DNA of 64,000 bases from Nocardia iowensis (GCF_019222765.1 NZ_CP078145.1:6944001-7008000); one strand, 5' to 3'; positions 24,259 through 33,537 are shown, counted from the first letter of the stretch. Numbers and translations are program-made. The notes: generated from the sequence alone by a model not told the origin.

Positions 24259-24953
24259 CAGGCGGGACGAACGGCGTAACCGACATTGCGGACCGTGTGG
24301 ATCAACCGAGGTTCGCCCTCCTGCTCGGTCTTGCGACGCAAATAGCCGATGTAGACATCGAGCGAGCGGGAATCGGTGTCGAAGTCATATCCCCAGATGT
24401 GTTCGTAGATGCGGCTGCGGGTCAATACGATTCGCGCGTTGCGCAGCAGTAGCTCGAGCACGTCGAATTCGGTTTTGGTGAGCTCGATCGCCCGCTGGCC
24501 CCGGTGCACCTCACGGGTCGCCGGGTTCAATGTCAGGTCCGCGACGGACAGGATGGCGTCGTCCTCGTCCAGGGTGCTGCGGCGCAGCAGGGCCCGCAGC
24601 CGGGCGAGCAGTTCGTCTGTCGCGAACGGTTTGGGCAGGTAGTCGTCGGCGCCCGCGTCCAACCCCGCGACGCGGTCGCCGATTTGGTGGCGGGCGGTGA
24701 GCACCAGGATCGGCAATCGGTCACCACGGCGGCGCAGCAACCTGCACAGCGAGAGTCCGTCCAGGCGCGGCATGACCACGTCGACCACCGCGAGATCCGG
24801 CTGTATCCGCTCGAGCATCTCCAGGGCCTGTTGTCCGTCCTCGGCCAGGTGGACGCGGTAGCCCTCGAAGCGGAGCAGCTGGTCCAGGGTGCTGCGGACG
24901 TGCGGGTCGTCCTCTACGACGAGCACGGACGCGGCGGGTACTGGCGAGCTCAT
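24258..24953 (-). CDS. OmpR-family response regulator (MprA-like)
   Basis: A receiver domain of about 120 residues (acidic pair VVEDD at residues 12-16, phospho-acceptor Asp58 in [10 protein letters not shown], Thr in VLTARH, Lys in LPKPF) followed by a winged helix ([46 protein letters not shown]). Phosphorylated by the kinase encoded just downstream. The ATG at 24953 gives the usual N-terminal length; the frame stays open to 25058, so an upstream GTG is possible. It is divergent from the TAP-type hydrolase, a plausible target across the 221-bp gap. Confidence 0.94.
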   Translation of the reverse strand: MSSPVPAASVLVVEDDPHVRSTLDQLLRFEGYRVHLAEDGQQALEMLERIQPDLAVVDVVMPRLDGLSLCRLLRRRGDRLPILVLTARHQIGDRVAGLDAGADDYLPKPFATDELLARLRALLRRSTLDEDDAILSVADLTLNPATREVHRGQRAIELTKTEFDVLELLLRNARIVLTRSRIYEHIWGYDFDTDSRSLDVYIGYLRRKTEQEGEPRLIHTVRNVGYAVRPA

Positions 24954-25174
24954 TGCGGTCACGCCGCCATTGTTGCTGGCGGATTGCGAATTCGGTGAGA
25001 TCAGGTTGCTCACTTCGTGACCGCCGTCACGTGTGCGGCGTGGCCCCGCCGCCTCCACTGGATTCTTACGGGATTTTGTCGTCGGCCTCTTCGCTCGTTG
25101 ACCTTTCGCACTCAGGATTCAGTCAAGACCTCGGCTCGATACCGGGAAGTCTTCTGAAGGAAGGGATTTCGAGG

Positions 25175-26665
25175 ATGCGCAACGGAATGCGGGCAGCCGC
25201 TGCCCTGGTAGCGGCAATCGCTGCCACGACGCTGGTCACGGCATGTGGTGACAAGGCAGCGTCCGGCCCGGACTGGTGCCCGACGGTGCCGGGTCATCGG
25301 GTCGACTGCGGTATCCAGTCGCGCCCATTGGTAGCGGACAAACCGGAATTGGGCACGGTCGCCGTGAGTTACGCGGTCATTCGGCGCAGCAAGCTCGACG
25401 CACCGGCCGCGGGCACAATCGCACCGAACCCGGGTGGGCCCGGTGTGCCACTGATCGCCCAGGCCGCGCAGGCGGCGCAACTGTCCACGCAACTGCTCGA
25501 CGATCACGATCTGCTGCTCATCGACCCGCGCGGCACCGGACTGTCCAGCCCGTTGGACTGCGGCGCGAGCGAAGCCGAATACACACTCGGCACCCGCGAC
25601 CTACAGCAGCAGACGGTGGCACGATGCGGCGAACAGCTCGGTGCGCGCGCCGCCGGATACACCTCGGCCGCTACCGCGGACGATTTCGACGCGGTCCGCG
25701 AACAGCTCGGCATCCCGAAACTGGTGCTCTACGGCTTTTCCTACGGCACCTACCTGATGCCGATCTACGCCGAACGCCACCCCGACCACGTGCAGTCCAT
25801 CGTGCTGTCCGGCGCCTATCCGCGCGACTTCGATCTGCTGTCGCGTCCCAACGCCGAGGCGGTATCGCTTGCGCTCCAACGAATCTGCGAGCGACGCCAG
25901 GTTTGTGACGGCGCGACCGCCGTCGCGGACCTGCGCACGGTGGCACGGCGGTTGGCTGTCCAGCCGATCTCGATCGGTGCGCCGAACCCGTTGCAGCTCA
26001 ACGAAAGTAAGCTGGGCACTCTCATCTTCGAGGTGGCAACCACCGGCGTAGGCGCCGACCCGCAAGCCCGCACCCTGCTGGGCATGCTGCCCGCGGCACT
26101 GCACGCCTCGGCCCAGGGCGACGACACGGCGCTGCGCCAGTTCGCCGAACGCGCCGCCGCCGAACCGACCGCGGAGAACATCGATCTCTACATCGCCGTT
26201 GCCTGCAACGACTACCCGACACTCTGGTCGCGCGAGGCGGGATTGCCGGAGCGCGAGCGGCAATACCGGCACGGGCTGGCGGCAGCCGGACCCGACGGCG
26301 TCGGAGCCTTCAGCGCCGAAGGATTCGGCGCGGCCCAGCGCGACGGCGGCGACGCATGCATCCGCTGGCCGAATATCACTCGCCCGCAACCGGTTCCGGC
26401 CCGCGACACCCTGCCGAACGTTCCGGTACTGGTGGTCTCCGGCGATCTCGACGCCATCACCCCCGATGCGAACGGCCAACGGGTAGCTGCCGGTTTCCCA
26501 CAAGCAACATTCCTGTCGGTCCCCAACACCGGCCACGTCCCGGATCTGGAACCCAGCGGTTGCGTCACCGACATCGTGGCCCGATTCATCCGGTCCGGCA
26601 GCACCGGACCGACCTCCTGCATCGAGTCCATCCCACCCATCGCGGTTACCGCAGTCCCGCGCTGA
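25175..26665 (+). CDS. TAP-type alpha/beta hydrolase lipoprotein (tripeptidyl or prolyl aminopeptidase-like)
   Basis: Exported hydrolase of 496 residues anchored by a lipobox (RAAAALVAAIAATTLVTACG). The catalytic domain shows NPGGPGVP, the Asp/Arg loop LLIDPRGTGLSS, nucleophile elbow LYGFSYGTYL, and the C-terminal TAP-like domain with Asp in VVSGDLDAITP and His in VPNTGHVPD. The family includes secreted tripeptidyl aminopeptidases of Streptomyces and mycobacterial Caa-type hydrolases; substrate is inferred as short peptides or esters. The ATG follows GAAGGAAGGGATTTCGAGG. Divergent from the two-component system. Confidence 0.9.
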   Translation: MRNGMRAAAALVAAIAATTLVTACGDKAASGPDWCPTVPGHRVDCGIQSRPLVADKPELGTVAVSYAVIRRSKLDAPAAGTIAPNPGGPGVPLIAQAAQAAQLSTQLLDDHDLLLIDPRGTGLSSPLDCGASEAEYTLGTRDLQQQTVARCGEQLGARAAGYTSAATADDFDAVREQLGIPKLVLYGFSYGTYLMPIYAERHPDHVQSIVLSGAYPRDFDLLSRPNAEAVSLALQRICERRQVCDGATAVADLRTVARRLAVQPISIGAPNPLQLNESKLGTLIFEVATTGVGADPQARTLLGMLPAALHASAQGDDTALRQFAERAAAEPTAENIDLYIAVACNDYPTLWSREAGLPERERQYRHGLAAAGPDGVGAFSAEGFGAAQRDGGDACIRWPNITRPQPVPARDTLPNVPVLVVSGDLDAITPDANGQRVAAGFPQATFLSVPNTGHVPDLEPSGCVTDIVARFIRSGSTGPTSCIESIPPIAVTAVPR

Positions 26666-26711
26666 TCCCCTCACCTCCGAAAACCGCGCCCCGCCAGCAG
26701 CGTGTGCCGAT

Positions 26712-26749
26712 CGAAGTCGAGTAGTCGCACCGAGGCCAACTCGACTTCG
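26712..26749 (+). terminator. Inverted repeat after the TAP hydrolase
   Basis: Perfect 11-bp arms CGAAGTCGAGT and ACTCGACTTCG separated by 16 nt, about 50 bp after the stop codon. No T-tract. Probable factor-independent-like terminator or mRNA-stabilising hairpin. Confidence 0.55.
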
Positions 26750-26867
26750 CCCGGTAAACGCTGATGGCGGGGCCTTCGCGGATTGCGGCTGCGCACAGCG
26801 GAGTTCGTGTGTCTCGCACCACTTCAGTCATCTTGCGTGACCGTCGTCACTTCGCTATCTTGTGCAA

Positions 26868-26907
26868 TGTCACACGTCACATGACATCTGGACCACCTCG
26901 GTGGTCC
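26868..26907 (+). promoter_or_regulatory. Candidate operators of the hydroxyproline operon
   Basis: Two dyads directly upstream of the first gene: TGTCA-N9-TGACA (26868-26886) and a perfect GGACCACC-TC-GGTGGTCC (26890-26907). They lie 27-66 bp before the start codon, in the position expected for the GntR/FCD regulator encoded at the operon's end. Which one is bound, if either, is inference. Confidence 0.5.
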
Positions 26908-26933
26908 GGACAATCGCGCAGATGGAGGCTCCA

Positions 26934-27845
26934 ATGTCCGAACCGATCACCTCAGCAGTGAGCAAGCCCTGGCATGGAATCCTGGTCGCGACGACGCTGC
27001 CGTTCGCTGAGGACTACTCGGTCGACTACGACGCCTACGCGCAGCACGTGCAGTGGCTGGCGGCCAATGGTTGTCACGGTGTGAGCCCGAACGGGTCGCT
27101 CGGCGAGTACCAGACCCTCGACGACGAGGAGCGCGCCAGGGTGGTCACCACGGCCATCGCGGCTGCCCCGGCGGGATTCACGGTGATGCCGGGAGTCGCG
27201 GCGTACGGGGCGTTGCAGGCGCGCAAGTGGGCCGAGCAGGCCGCCACGGCGGGAGCGCAGGCGGTAATGCTGCTGCCGCCGAACACCTATCGAGGCGGCC
27301 GGGATTCGGTACTCGATCACTACCGCACCGTGGCCGAGGTGGGTTTGCCGATAGTCGCGTACAACAACCCGATCGACACCCGCATCGACCTGACCCCGGA
27401 TCTTTTGGCCGAGCTGCACGGCGAGGGACTGATCGTGGCGGTCAAAGAGTTCACCGGCGATGTGCGCCGGTTCTACGAGATCAAGGAACTCGCACCGGAA
27501 CTCGACGTGCTCGTCGGGTCGGACGACGTGGTCTTGGAGCTCGGCATCGCGGGCGCGGTGGGCTGGGTGGCCGGCTACCCCAACGCGATCCCGAGGGCGA
27601 CGGTCGAGCTGTACAACGCGGCGGTCAACCGGGACCTGGACAAGGCGCTGCCGCTGTATCGCGAGCTGCACAAGCTGCTGCGGTGGGACTCGAAGACCGA
27701 GTTCGTGCACGCGATCAAACTGTCGATGGAGCTGGCCGGGCGCCCGGGCGGGAAGTGCCGTCCGCCGCGGGTTCCGCTGGCACCGGAATTGGTCGCGAAG
27801 ATCAGCGAGGACACTCGTGACGTGCTGGCCAAGGGCTACCGGTAA
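26934..27845 (+). CDS. Delta1-pyrroline-4-hydroxy-2-carboxylate deaminase (DHDPS family)
   Basis: A (beta/alpha)8 Schiff-base lyase-type enzyme of 303 residues. DHDPS superfamily features: NGSLGEY phosphate-binding-type loop, Tyr143 (VAYNNP) and Schiff-base Lys171 (VAVKEFTGD). In hydroxyproline catabolism this family converts pyrroline-4-hydroxy-2-carboxylate to alpha-ketoglutarate semialdehyde with loss of water and ammonia. Sequence alone would also allow dihydrodipicolinate synthase or an aldolase, but the neighbours (epimerase, three dehydrogenase subunits, semialdehyde dehydrogenase) decide the assignment. The start is the ATG after GGAGG; an upstream in-frame ATG lacks a ribosome site. 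First gene of the operon. Confidence 0.88.
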   Translation: MSEPITSAVSKPWHGILVATTLPFAEDYSVDYDAYAQHVQWLAANGCHGVSPNGSLGEYQTLDDEERARVVTTAIAAAPAGFTVMPGVAAYGALQARKWAEQAATAGAQAVMLLPPNTYRGGRDSVLDHYRTVAEVGLPIVAYNNPIDTRIDLTPDLLAELHGEGLIVAVKEFTGDVRRFYEIKELAPELDVLVGSDDVVLELGIAGAVGWVAGYPNAIPRATVELYNAAVNRDLDKALPLYRELHKLLRWDSKTEFVHAIKLSMELAGRPGGKCRPPRVPLAPELVAKISEDTRDVLAKGYR

Positions 27846-27909
27846 AGCACACACCGACTGCCGAGCACACACGGACTGCCAAGCGCACCCGAGAGACGAG
27901 GAGCTAGCG

Positions 27910-29382
27910 ATGACCGACAGCACGGTCGAATCCGTTCGCGACACGACTGCCGACGAGGTCGACGCGATTGCCGTCGCGGCCGCAGGTGCCGCGGGCCCAT
28001 GGGCGGCAATGAGTCTGGCCGATCGAGCGGGAGTGCTGCGCGGCGTCGCCGACCGGCTCGACGCGCACGCCGCCGAGCTGATCCCGGTGGCGATGCGGGA
28101 GACGCATCTGGCCGAAGCGAGGCTGGCCGGCGAACTCCGGCGCACCAGTTTTCAGTTGCGGCTGTTCGCGCAGACCGTGCTCGACGGCTACTTCCTCGAC
28201 GTGCGCATCGATAGCGCGGACGCCGACTGGCCGATGGGTGCGCCGCGGCCGGATCTGCGCCGGATGAATGTCGCGCTCGGTCCGGTGGTCAACTTCGCGG
28301 CCAGCAACTTTCCGTTCGCCTTCTCCGTCGCGGGTGGCGACACCGCCGCCGCGCTCGCCGCGGGCTGCCCGGTGATCGTCAAAGCCAGTCCCGGGCACCC
28401 CGAACTCTCCCGTGCGGTGGGCCGCCTCGTCGATCAGGCACTTGCCGAATTCGGCGCTCCGAGTGGCACTTTCGGCCTCGTCTTCGGGCGCGATGCCGGA
28501 GTCCAGGTACTCACCCATCCCGCCATCGCCGCTGCCGCCTTCACCGGCTCCACCGCGGGCGGACGGGCGCTGTACGACCTGGCGTGCCGTCGGCCGGTGC
28601 CGATCCCGTTCTACGGGGAACTCGGCTCGATCAACCCGGTATTCGTCACCGAGGCGGCCGCGCGGACGCGGGCAGCGGAGATCGCATCGGGACTGCTGAG
28701 CGCGGTGAGTGCGAGCGCGGGCCAGCTGTGCACCAAGCCGGGCCTGGTCGCAATACCAGAGGGCGCAACGCTTTTCACCGAACTGGCCGAGCTGACCCGG
28801 ACCGGTCCGGTGCCGACAGGGGAAATGCTCAACGAGGGGATCGCCGCCGGGTTCACCCGCGCCGTCGAGCACGTGCGCGCGCAGCCGAACGTGGAACTGC
28901 TGGCGGGCGGCGAGCCCGGCGAAGCGCTACTGCTCGCCACCACGGCGCGCACGGTGCTGTCCGATCCCGACGCACTGCTGCACGAGATGTTCGGCCCGGC
29001 AACACTTCTGGTCAGCTACCGGGACACCACTGAATTGCTCGAGCTGGCCCGTTCAGTGGGTGGGCAGCTGACCGTCTCCATATTCGGCGACCACGTCGAC
29101 GACACCGTCCGGGCGCTGACCGCCGCCGCGGTGGGCACGGCCGGGCGGGTGCTGTGGAACAGCTGGCCCACCGGACTCTCGGTGACCTACGCGCAGCAGC
29201 ACGGCGGACCCTACCCGGCAACCACGTCGCCGACCTCGACCTCCGTTGGTACCGCGTCGATCTCGCGCTTCCTGCGACCGGTGGTGTACCAGTCGGTGCC
29301 GGACGACCTGCTGCCGCTCGAATTACGTTCGGACAACCCGCTTTCCATCCCACGATCGGTGAACGGGGCGCGGCCGCAATGA
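27910..29382 (+). CDS. Alpha-ketoglutarate semialdehyde dehydrogenase
   Basis: NAD(P)-dependent aldehyde dehydrogenase of 490 residues that would oxidise alpha-ketoglutarate semialdehyde, the last step of hydroxyproline breakdown. ALDH landmarks: NFAASNFPFAFS, cofactor loop AAFTGSTAGGRAL, general base Glu237 (YGELGSINPVF) and catalytic Cys274 (SAGQLCTKPG). This subgroup keeps GELGSINP rather than the ELGGKSP of general ALDHs, as in known KGSADH enzymes. The ATG follows GAGGAG. Its TGA overlaps the next gene's ATG (ATGA). Confidence 0.9.
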   Translation: MTDSTVESVRDTTADEVDAIAVAAAGAAGPWAAMSLADRAGVLRGVADRLDAHAAELIPVAMRETHLAEARLAGELRRTSFQLRLFAQTVLDGYFLDVRIDSADADWPMGAPRPDLRRMNVALGPVVNFAASNFPFAFSVAGGDTAAALAAGCPVIVKASPGHPELSRAVGRLVDQALAEFGAPSGTFGLVFGRDAGVQVLTHPAIAAAAFTGSTAGGRALYDLACRRPVPIPFYGELGSINPVFVTEAAARTRAAEIASGLLSAVSASAGQLCTKPGLVAIPEGATLFTELAELTRTGPVPTGEMLNEGIAAGFTRAVEHVRAQPNVELLAGGEPGEALLLATTARTVLSDPDALLHEMFGPATLLVSYRDTTELLELARSVGGQLTVSIFGDHVDDTVRALTAAAVGTAGRVLWNSWPTGLSVTYAQQHGGPYPATTSPTSTSVGTASISRFLRPVVYQSVPDDLLPLELRSDNPLSIPRSVNGARPQ

Positions 29383-30611
29383 CCGGAGCCGCGCCCCGCG
29401 CCACCGCCATGCGGGGAACCGACGTCCTGATCATCGGTGGCGGCATGATCGGCTGCGCGCTCGCGGACCGGCTCACGCTGGCCGGTGCCGCGGTCCGCGT
29501 CTGTGAGCGGGGCGGGGTGGCCTCCGGAACCACCGCGCACGGTGAAGGGAATGTGCTCGTCTCGGACAAGGGTCCTGGGCCGGAGTTGGCGCTCGCCCAG
29601 TTGTCCCGGCGACTGTGGCCCGCTGTCCTCGAGCGGATCGCCGAGCGCCTGCCTGTCGACGCGGCGGCCGTTGAATGGGAGCCCAAGGGCGGCATAGTCG
29701 TCGCCACCACCGATGCGGGCGCCGCCGCCCTGGTCGACTTCGCCGAGAGCCAACGTGGCGCGGGCGTGCGGTGCGAGGACCTGGACGCAAACCAGTTGGC
29801 CGCGGCCGAGCCCGCTTTGACCCGCGACGTGTGCGCTGCCGTGCACTACCCGGAGGACGCCCAGGTGCAACCGGCCGGTGCGGCGACCGCTCTGCTCGCC
29901 GCGGCGATCGCGGCGGGCGCGGTGCTCGAGACGCGGTGCGAGGTAACCGCGCCGCTGATCAATGCCGGCCGATTGATCGGAGTGCAGACCAGCCGTGGAC
30001 CGCGGCACGCCGACGTCGTGATCAATGCGGCAGGCCCGTGGTCCAGCACGGTATCGCACCTGTTGGGCGCGCCGATCGCGATCAAGCCGCGGCGGGGCGA
30101 CGTGCTCATCACCGCGCCGATGCCGCCGACCGTCTTCCACAAGGTCTACGACGCGGATTACGTAGGAGCCGTTGGTAGTTCGGACGCGGCGCTGCAATCC
30201 TCGGCCGTTGTCGAGTCGACTCGGGGCGGCCCGCTGCTGCTCGGCTCGTCACGTCGCCAATGCGGCTTCGACGACCGGCTCCGCCCGGACAGCCTGGCCG
30301 CCATCGCCCGCAGGGCAATTCGCCTGTACCCCGTGCTCGCCGAGGTCGCGATCATGCGGGCCTACGGCGGCTTCCGCCCCTACGTGGACGATCACCTCCC
30401 GGTGATCGGGCCCGATCCGCGACTACCCGGACTGTGGCATGCCACCGGGCACGAGGGTGCGGGCATCGGCCTGTCGGTCGGCACCGCCCAACTGATTTCG
30501 TCCGCGCTTGCCGGACAGACAGACGAGGTCGACATCGCGGCCTTCACCGTCGACCGCCCCGCCGTCATCACTCAGTCCACCGAACCGAGCACGAAGAAGG
30601 TACTCCGATGA
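29379..30611 (+). CDS. D-hydroxyproline dehydrogenase, FAD-dependent DAO-type subunit
   Basis: A 410-residue flavoprotein of the D-amino-acid oxidase/DadA class. It has an N-terminal dinucleotide-binding fold (DVLIIGGGMIGCALADRL), VASGTTAHGEGNVL substrate-side loop, GVQTSRGPRHADVVINAAGPWS, and a C-terminal FAD closure GLWHATGHEGAGIGLSVGTA. With the 2Fe-2S and FAD/NAD-type subunits downstream it forms the heteromeric dehydrogenase that oxidises cis-4-hydroxy-D-proline. It begins inside the ALDH stop (ATGA) and its own stop overlaps a short ORF, also by ATGA. Confidence 0.88.
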   Translation: MTGAAPRATAMRGTDVLIIGGGMIGCALADRLTLAGAAVRVCERGGVASGTTAHGEGNVLVSDKGPGPELALAQLSRRLWPAVLERIAERLPVDAAAVEWEPKGGIVVATTDAGAAALVDFAESQRGAGVRCEDLDANQLAAAEPALTRDVCAAVHYPEDAQVQPAGAATALLAAAIAAGAVLETRCEVTAPLINAGRLIGVQTSRGPRHADVVINAAGPWSSTVSHLLGAPIAIKPRRGDVLITAPMPPTVFHKVYDADYVGAVGSSDAALQSSAVVESTRGGPLLLGSSRRQCGFDDRLRPDSLAAIARRAIRLYPVLAEVAIMRAYGGFRPYVDDHLPVIGPDPRLPGLWHATGHEGAGIGLSVGTAQLISSALAGQTDEVDIAAFTVDRPAVITQSTEPSTKKVLR

Positions 30612-30757
30612 GTGAGCGAAGCGAACGAATCAGCAGCACAGCGCCCTTGGCGAATGATGTAGCCGAGCGCCAGCGAGGCCAGTCATGAGCCCGCACGCGA
30701 CGGCCCGTTCGATGCCGACAGCCTTGGGGCCTAAGGGGATGGCGGCATGAGCCCGCA
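30608..30757 (+). repeat. Two mini-ORFs linked by ATGA overlaps, with a 12-bp direct repeat
   Basis: Between two dehydrogenase subunit genes lie a 26-codon ORF (30608-30688, begins MSERSERISST) and a 21-codon ORF (30685-30750, begins MSPHATARS). Each start overlaps the previous stop as ATGA, and the second stop overlaps the start of the 2Fe-2S subunit. CATGAGCCCGCA occurs at 30684-30695 and again at 30746-30757, so the second mini-ORF and the subunit gene begin with the same codons. GAGCGAAGCGAACGA and GAGCGCCAGCGAGGC also look repeat-like. Either a small inserted element or a translational-coupling spacer; no function is claimed for the peptides. Confidence 0.6.
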
Positions 30758-31061
30758 TTTGATTCCGGCGGATGTCGATCCGGTCGGCCGCGCCGATCGG
30801 GCGCTGACGGTCACCGTGGACGGGGTACCGATGCCGGGTGCGCACGGCCAGACGCTCGCCACCGTGTTACTTGCCGGAGGGCGCTCGCAGTGGCGCACCG
30901 CACCGTCCGGCGGTTCGCGCGGCGTGTTCTGTGGCATCGGCGTGTGTTTCGACTGCGTCGCCACCGTCAACGGCATCCCGGATGTCCGGCTGTGCAGGCG
31001 CCCCGCCCGCGATGGCGACATTGTCACCACTCAGACCCGACTGTCCGGAGACGCACGATGA
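30747..31061 (+). CDS. D-hydroxyproline dehydrogenase, 2Fe-2S subunit
   Basis: A 104-residue ferredoxin-like subunit (Fer2_4 type). Cys ligands are in GVFCGIGVCFDCVATVNGIPDVRLCRRP, giving the C-x4-C-x2-C-x11-C pattern of plant-type 2Fe-2S clusters as found in HcnA/LhpF-like subunits. It would carry electrons between the flavin subunits. The ATG follows AAGGGG at about 9 nt. Its TGA overlaps the next ATG. Confidence 0.9.
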   Translation: MSPHLIPADVDPVGRADRALTVTVDGVPMPGAHGQTLATVLLAGGRSQWRTAPSGGSRGVFCGIGVCFDCVATVNGIPDVRLCRRPARDGDIVTTQTRLSGDAR

Positions 31062-32494
31062 GCAGGCATGTCGTGGTGATCGGTGGCGGCCCGGCCGGTG
31101 CCGCGGCGGCCGAATCCGCACTCCGGCACGGCGCGACCGTGACCCTGATCGACTCGAACGAGGCGCTGGGCGGCCAGTACAACCGGCGCATACCCGCCGC
31201 GTACGGCGTCCGTCAGCCACTGAGCATCGGGCACGGGTACGACTCGGCCGCCCGCCGCGCGCGCCTGCTGATCGAGCACCCGCGCTGCGAATACCTGCCG
31301 CTGGCAGCCGTTTACCAAATCGAACGCGGGCTCGACGGTGCCTGTCCGGCTGTGCGATTGCTGATCGGCGTCGAAGGCGACCGTCGGGTGCACCGCGTGG
31401 TCGCGGGCCACGCACTGGTGCTCGCCACCGGCGCTTACGACCGAGTGTGCCCGTTCCCCGGCTGGGACCTGCCCGGCGTCTATACCGCCGGTGCCGCACA
31501 GACTCTCGCGAAGACGCAGCGCGTGCTGGTCGGCCGGTCCGTGTTGCTCTCCGGCACCGGCCCGTTCCTGCTTCCGGTCGCGCAGTCACTCGCCGAGAAC
31601 GGCACCGAGGTCCGAGCGGTGCTCGAGGCCAACCCCGGCCGCCGGATCGCCCGGCACTGGGCCGCCAAGCCGTGGCAATTGCGGCACAGCGCGGGTAAGG
31701 CCGTCGAACTGGCCGAGTACGTGGCGTGCGGTGTGCGACACCGGATTCCGTTGCGCACCGCGCGGGCGGTAGTCTCGGTGGCGGGTGACGGCCGGGTGGA
31801 GGAGGCCACCATCGCCCGGCTCGACGCGGACTGGGTGCCGATCCCCGGCAGTCACCGCACGGTGCCGGTGGACGCGGTCGCGGTCTCGCACGGATTCACC
31901 CCGCAGCACGAACTCGCGGTCGCCGCCGGAGCGCGTCTCACCGCGGACGGCTTCGTGCGGGTCGACGAGAGCCAGCGGACGAGCGCCGAAAATGTCTGGG
32001 CGGCAGGGGAAATCACCGGCATCGGCGGCGCCCAGGTCGCCGCCGTCGAGGGTACTGTCGCCGGTCTGGCCGCGGCGGGCGCCGCCGCGGACCGCTCGCT
32101 ACTGGCTCGCCACCGCACCGCCCAGCAATTCGTGGCACGGCTCGCGGCCGCGCACCCGATCGGGCCGGGCGTGCTGACCTGGTCGCAACCCGACACCGTG
32201 CTCTGCCGGTGCGAGGGCACCACCCGTGCCGAGCTGACCGACGCTTGGTCCCGCGCCGGCGGTGACAGTTACCGGCCCGCCAAGCTGGCCACCCGCGCCG
32301 GACTCGGCCCATGTCAGGGCCGGATGTGCGCGGCGAATATCGAAGCGTTGCGCAGTCGGCTCTGCTCCGACGGCGCCGCCGACGATGCCTCTCCCGCAAC
32401 AGGTCTCGCCGCGGCCTCGCCCGCGTGGCGGCCGCTGGCCGCTCCGGTGCGCTTGCGCGAGATCGCCGAACTCGACAACGAAGGACCGTCCTGA
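31058..32494 (+). CDS. D-hydroxyproline dehydrogenase, FAD/NAD-type subunit with 2Fe-2S tail
   Basis: A 478-residue pyridine-nucleotide-disulfide-type oxidoreductase (HcnB/LhpE class). N-terminal FAD fold HVVVIGGGPAGAAAAESAL, ALGGQYNRR, second dinucleotide motif VLLSGTGPFLLP, and ENVWAAGEITGIGG. The C-terminal about 90 residues form a BFD-like 2Fe-2S domain: LCRCEGTT, then TRAGLGPCQGRMC. Forms a complex with the two preceding subunits. The start is fixed by the ATGA overlap. Its stop overlaps the epimerase start (TGATG). Confidence 0.92.
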   Translation: MSRHVVVIGGGPAGAAAAESALRHGATVTLIDSNEALGGQYNRRIPAAYGVRQPLSIGHGYDSAARRARLLIEHPRCEYLPLAAVYQIERGLDGACPAVRLLIGVEGDRRVHRVVAGHALVLATGAYDRVCPFPGWDLPGVYTAGAAQTLAKTQRVLVGRSVLLSGTGPFLLPVAQSLAENGTEVRAVLEANPGRRIARHWAAKPWQLRHSAGKAVELAEYVACGVRHRIPLRTARAVVSVAGDGRVEEATIARLDADWVPIPGSHRTVPVDAVAVSHGFTPQHELAVAAGARLTADGFVRVDESQRTSAENVWAAGEITGIGGAQVAAVEGTVAGLAAAGAAADRSLLARHRTAQQFVARLAAAHPIGPGVLTWSQPDTVLCRCEGTTRAELTDAWSRAGGDSYRPAKLATRAGLGPCQGRMCAANIEALRSRLCSDGAADDASPATGLAAASPAWRPLAAPVRLREIAELDNEGPS

Positions 32495-33495
32495 TGCGCA
32501 GCAACATGATCATCTCCGCCATCGACACGCACACCGAGGGCATGCCGACCCGGGTGATCACCGGCGGGGTCGGCGCCATCCCCGGCGACACCATGGCGGC
32601 CCGGCGGATGTACTTCGCCCAACACCTCGACGGGCTGCGCAGGCTGCTGGTCAACGAGCCGCGCGGCCACGCGGCGATGAGTGGCGCGATCCTGCAGCAG
32701 GCCACCACCGAAGACGGCCACTACGGTGTGCTGTTCATCGAGGTCAGTGGGCTGCTGCCGATGTGCGGGCACGGCACCATCGGCGTCGCGACCGCCCTGG
32801 TCGAGGCGGGCATGGTGCCGGTCACCGAGCCGGTCACCGAAATCCGGCTCGACACCCCGGCCGGACGGGTCGTCGCCTCGGTCGCAGTCAGCGGCGGCCA
32901 TGCCGACTCGGTCACGCTGCGCAACGTGCCCGCCTACTGCGACAGCCTGGACAACGAGGTCGAGGTACCAGGCATCGGCCCGGTGCGCTACGACATGGCC
33001 TACGGCGGCAACTTCTACGCCATCGTCGACCTCGGCAAGCTCGGGTTGCCGTTCGACCGGGCGCACAAAGGCCGGATCCTCGACGCGGGCCTGCGAATCA
33101 TGGCGTCCATCAACGAGTTCCGGCGTCCGGTACACCTCGAGGACGAGCGGATCGGTGGATGTAAGCATGTGCTGTTCCTCGACCCGGCCGCCGAGCCCGC
33201 GCACACCCGCCACGCGATGGCCATTCACCCGGGCTGGTTCGACCGCTCGCCCTGCGGCACCGGCACCTCCGCGCTACTGGCGCGCCAGCACGCCCGTGGT
33301 TACCTCACCGAGGATCAAGTGCTGCAAAACGATTCGTTCATCGGCACCACCTTCTACGCGCGGGCCGTCGAAACCGCCACGGTCGGTGGTCGACCCGCGA
33401 TCGTGCCCGCGATCACCGGCCGCGCGTGGCTGACCGGGACCGCGAACTACCTGCTCGACCCCACCGATCCCTTCCCCGAGGGTTTCGTCTTCTGA
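32494..33495 (+). CDS. 4-hydroxyproline 2-epimerase (proline racemase family)
   Basis: Interconverts trans-4-hydroxy-L-proline and cis-4-hydroxy-D-proline, the entry step of the pathway. It has 333 residues, the usual size. Both catalytic cysteines are present: Cys91 (MCGHGTIGV) and Cys254 (SPCGTGTSA). This excludes the trans-3-hydroxyproline dehydratase branch, which has Thr at the second position. DTHTEGMPTRV and DRSPCGTGTSA fit the family. The context with D-hydroxyproline dehydrogenase favours the epimerase over proline racemase. The ATG overlaps the upstream stop and follows GAAGGA; an ATG four codons later is possible. Confidence 0.92.
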   Translation: MRSNMIISAIDTHTEGMPTRVITGGVGAIPGDTMAARRMYFAQHLDGLRRLLVNEPRGHAAMSGAILQQATTEDGHYGVLFIEVSGLLPMCGHGTIGVATALVEAGMVPVTEPVTEIRLDTPAGRVVASVAVSGGHADSVTLRNVPAYCDSLDNEVEVPGIGPVRYDMAYGGNFYAIVDLGKLGLPFDRAHKGRILDAGLRIMASINEFRRPVHLEDERIGGCKHVLFLDPAAEPAHTRHAMAIHPGWFDRSPCGTGTSALLARQHARGYLTEDQVLQNDSFIGTTFYARAVETATVGGRPAIVPAITGRAWLTGTANYLLDPTDPFPEGFVF

Positions 33496-33537
33496 CAGCA
33501 CCACTCGCTCCACCGCTCCACCTGGAAAGGCCCGTCA

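Noticed and set aside
26712..26749. Inverted repeat considered as part of an RNA gene
   Set aside because: Single hairpin only, directly after a stop codon; termination is the simpler explanation.
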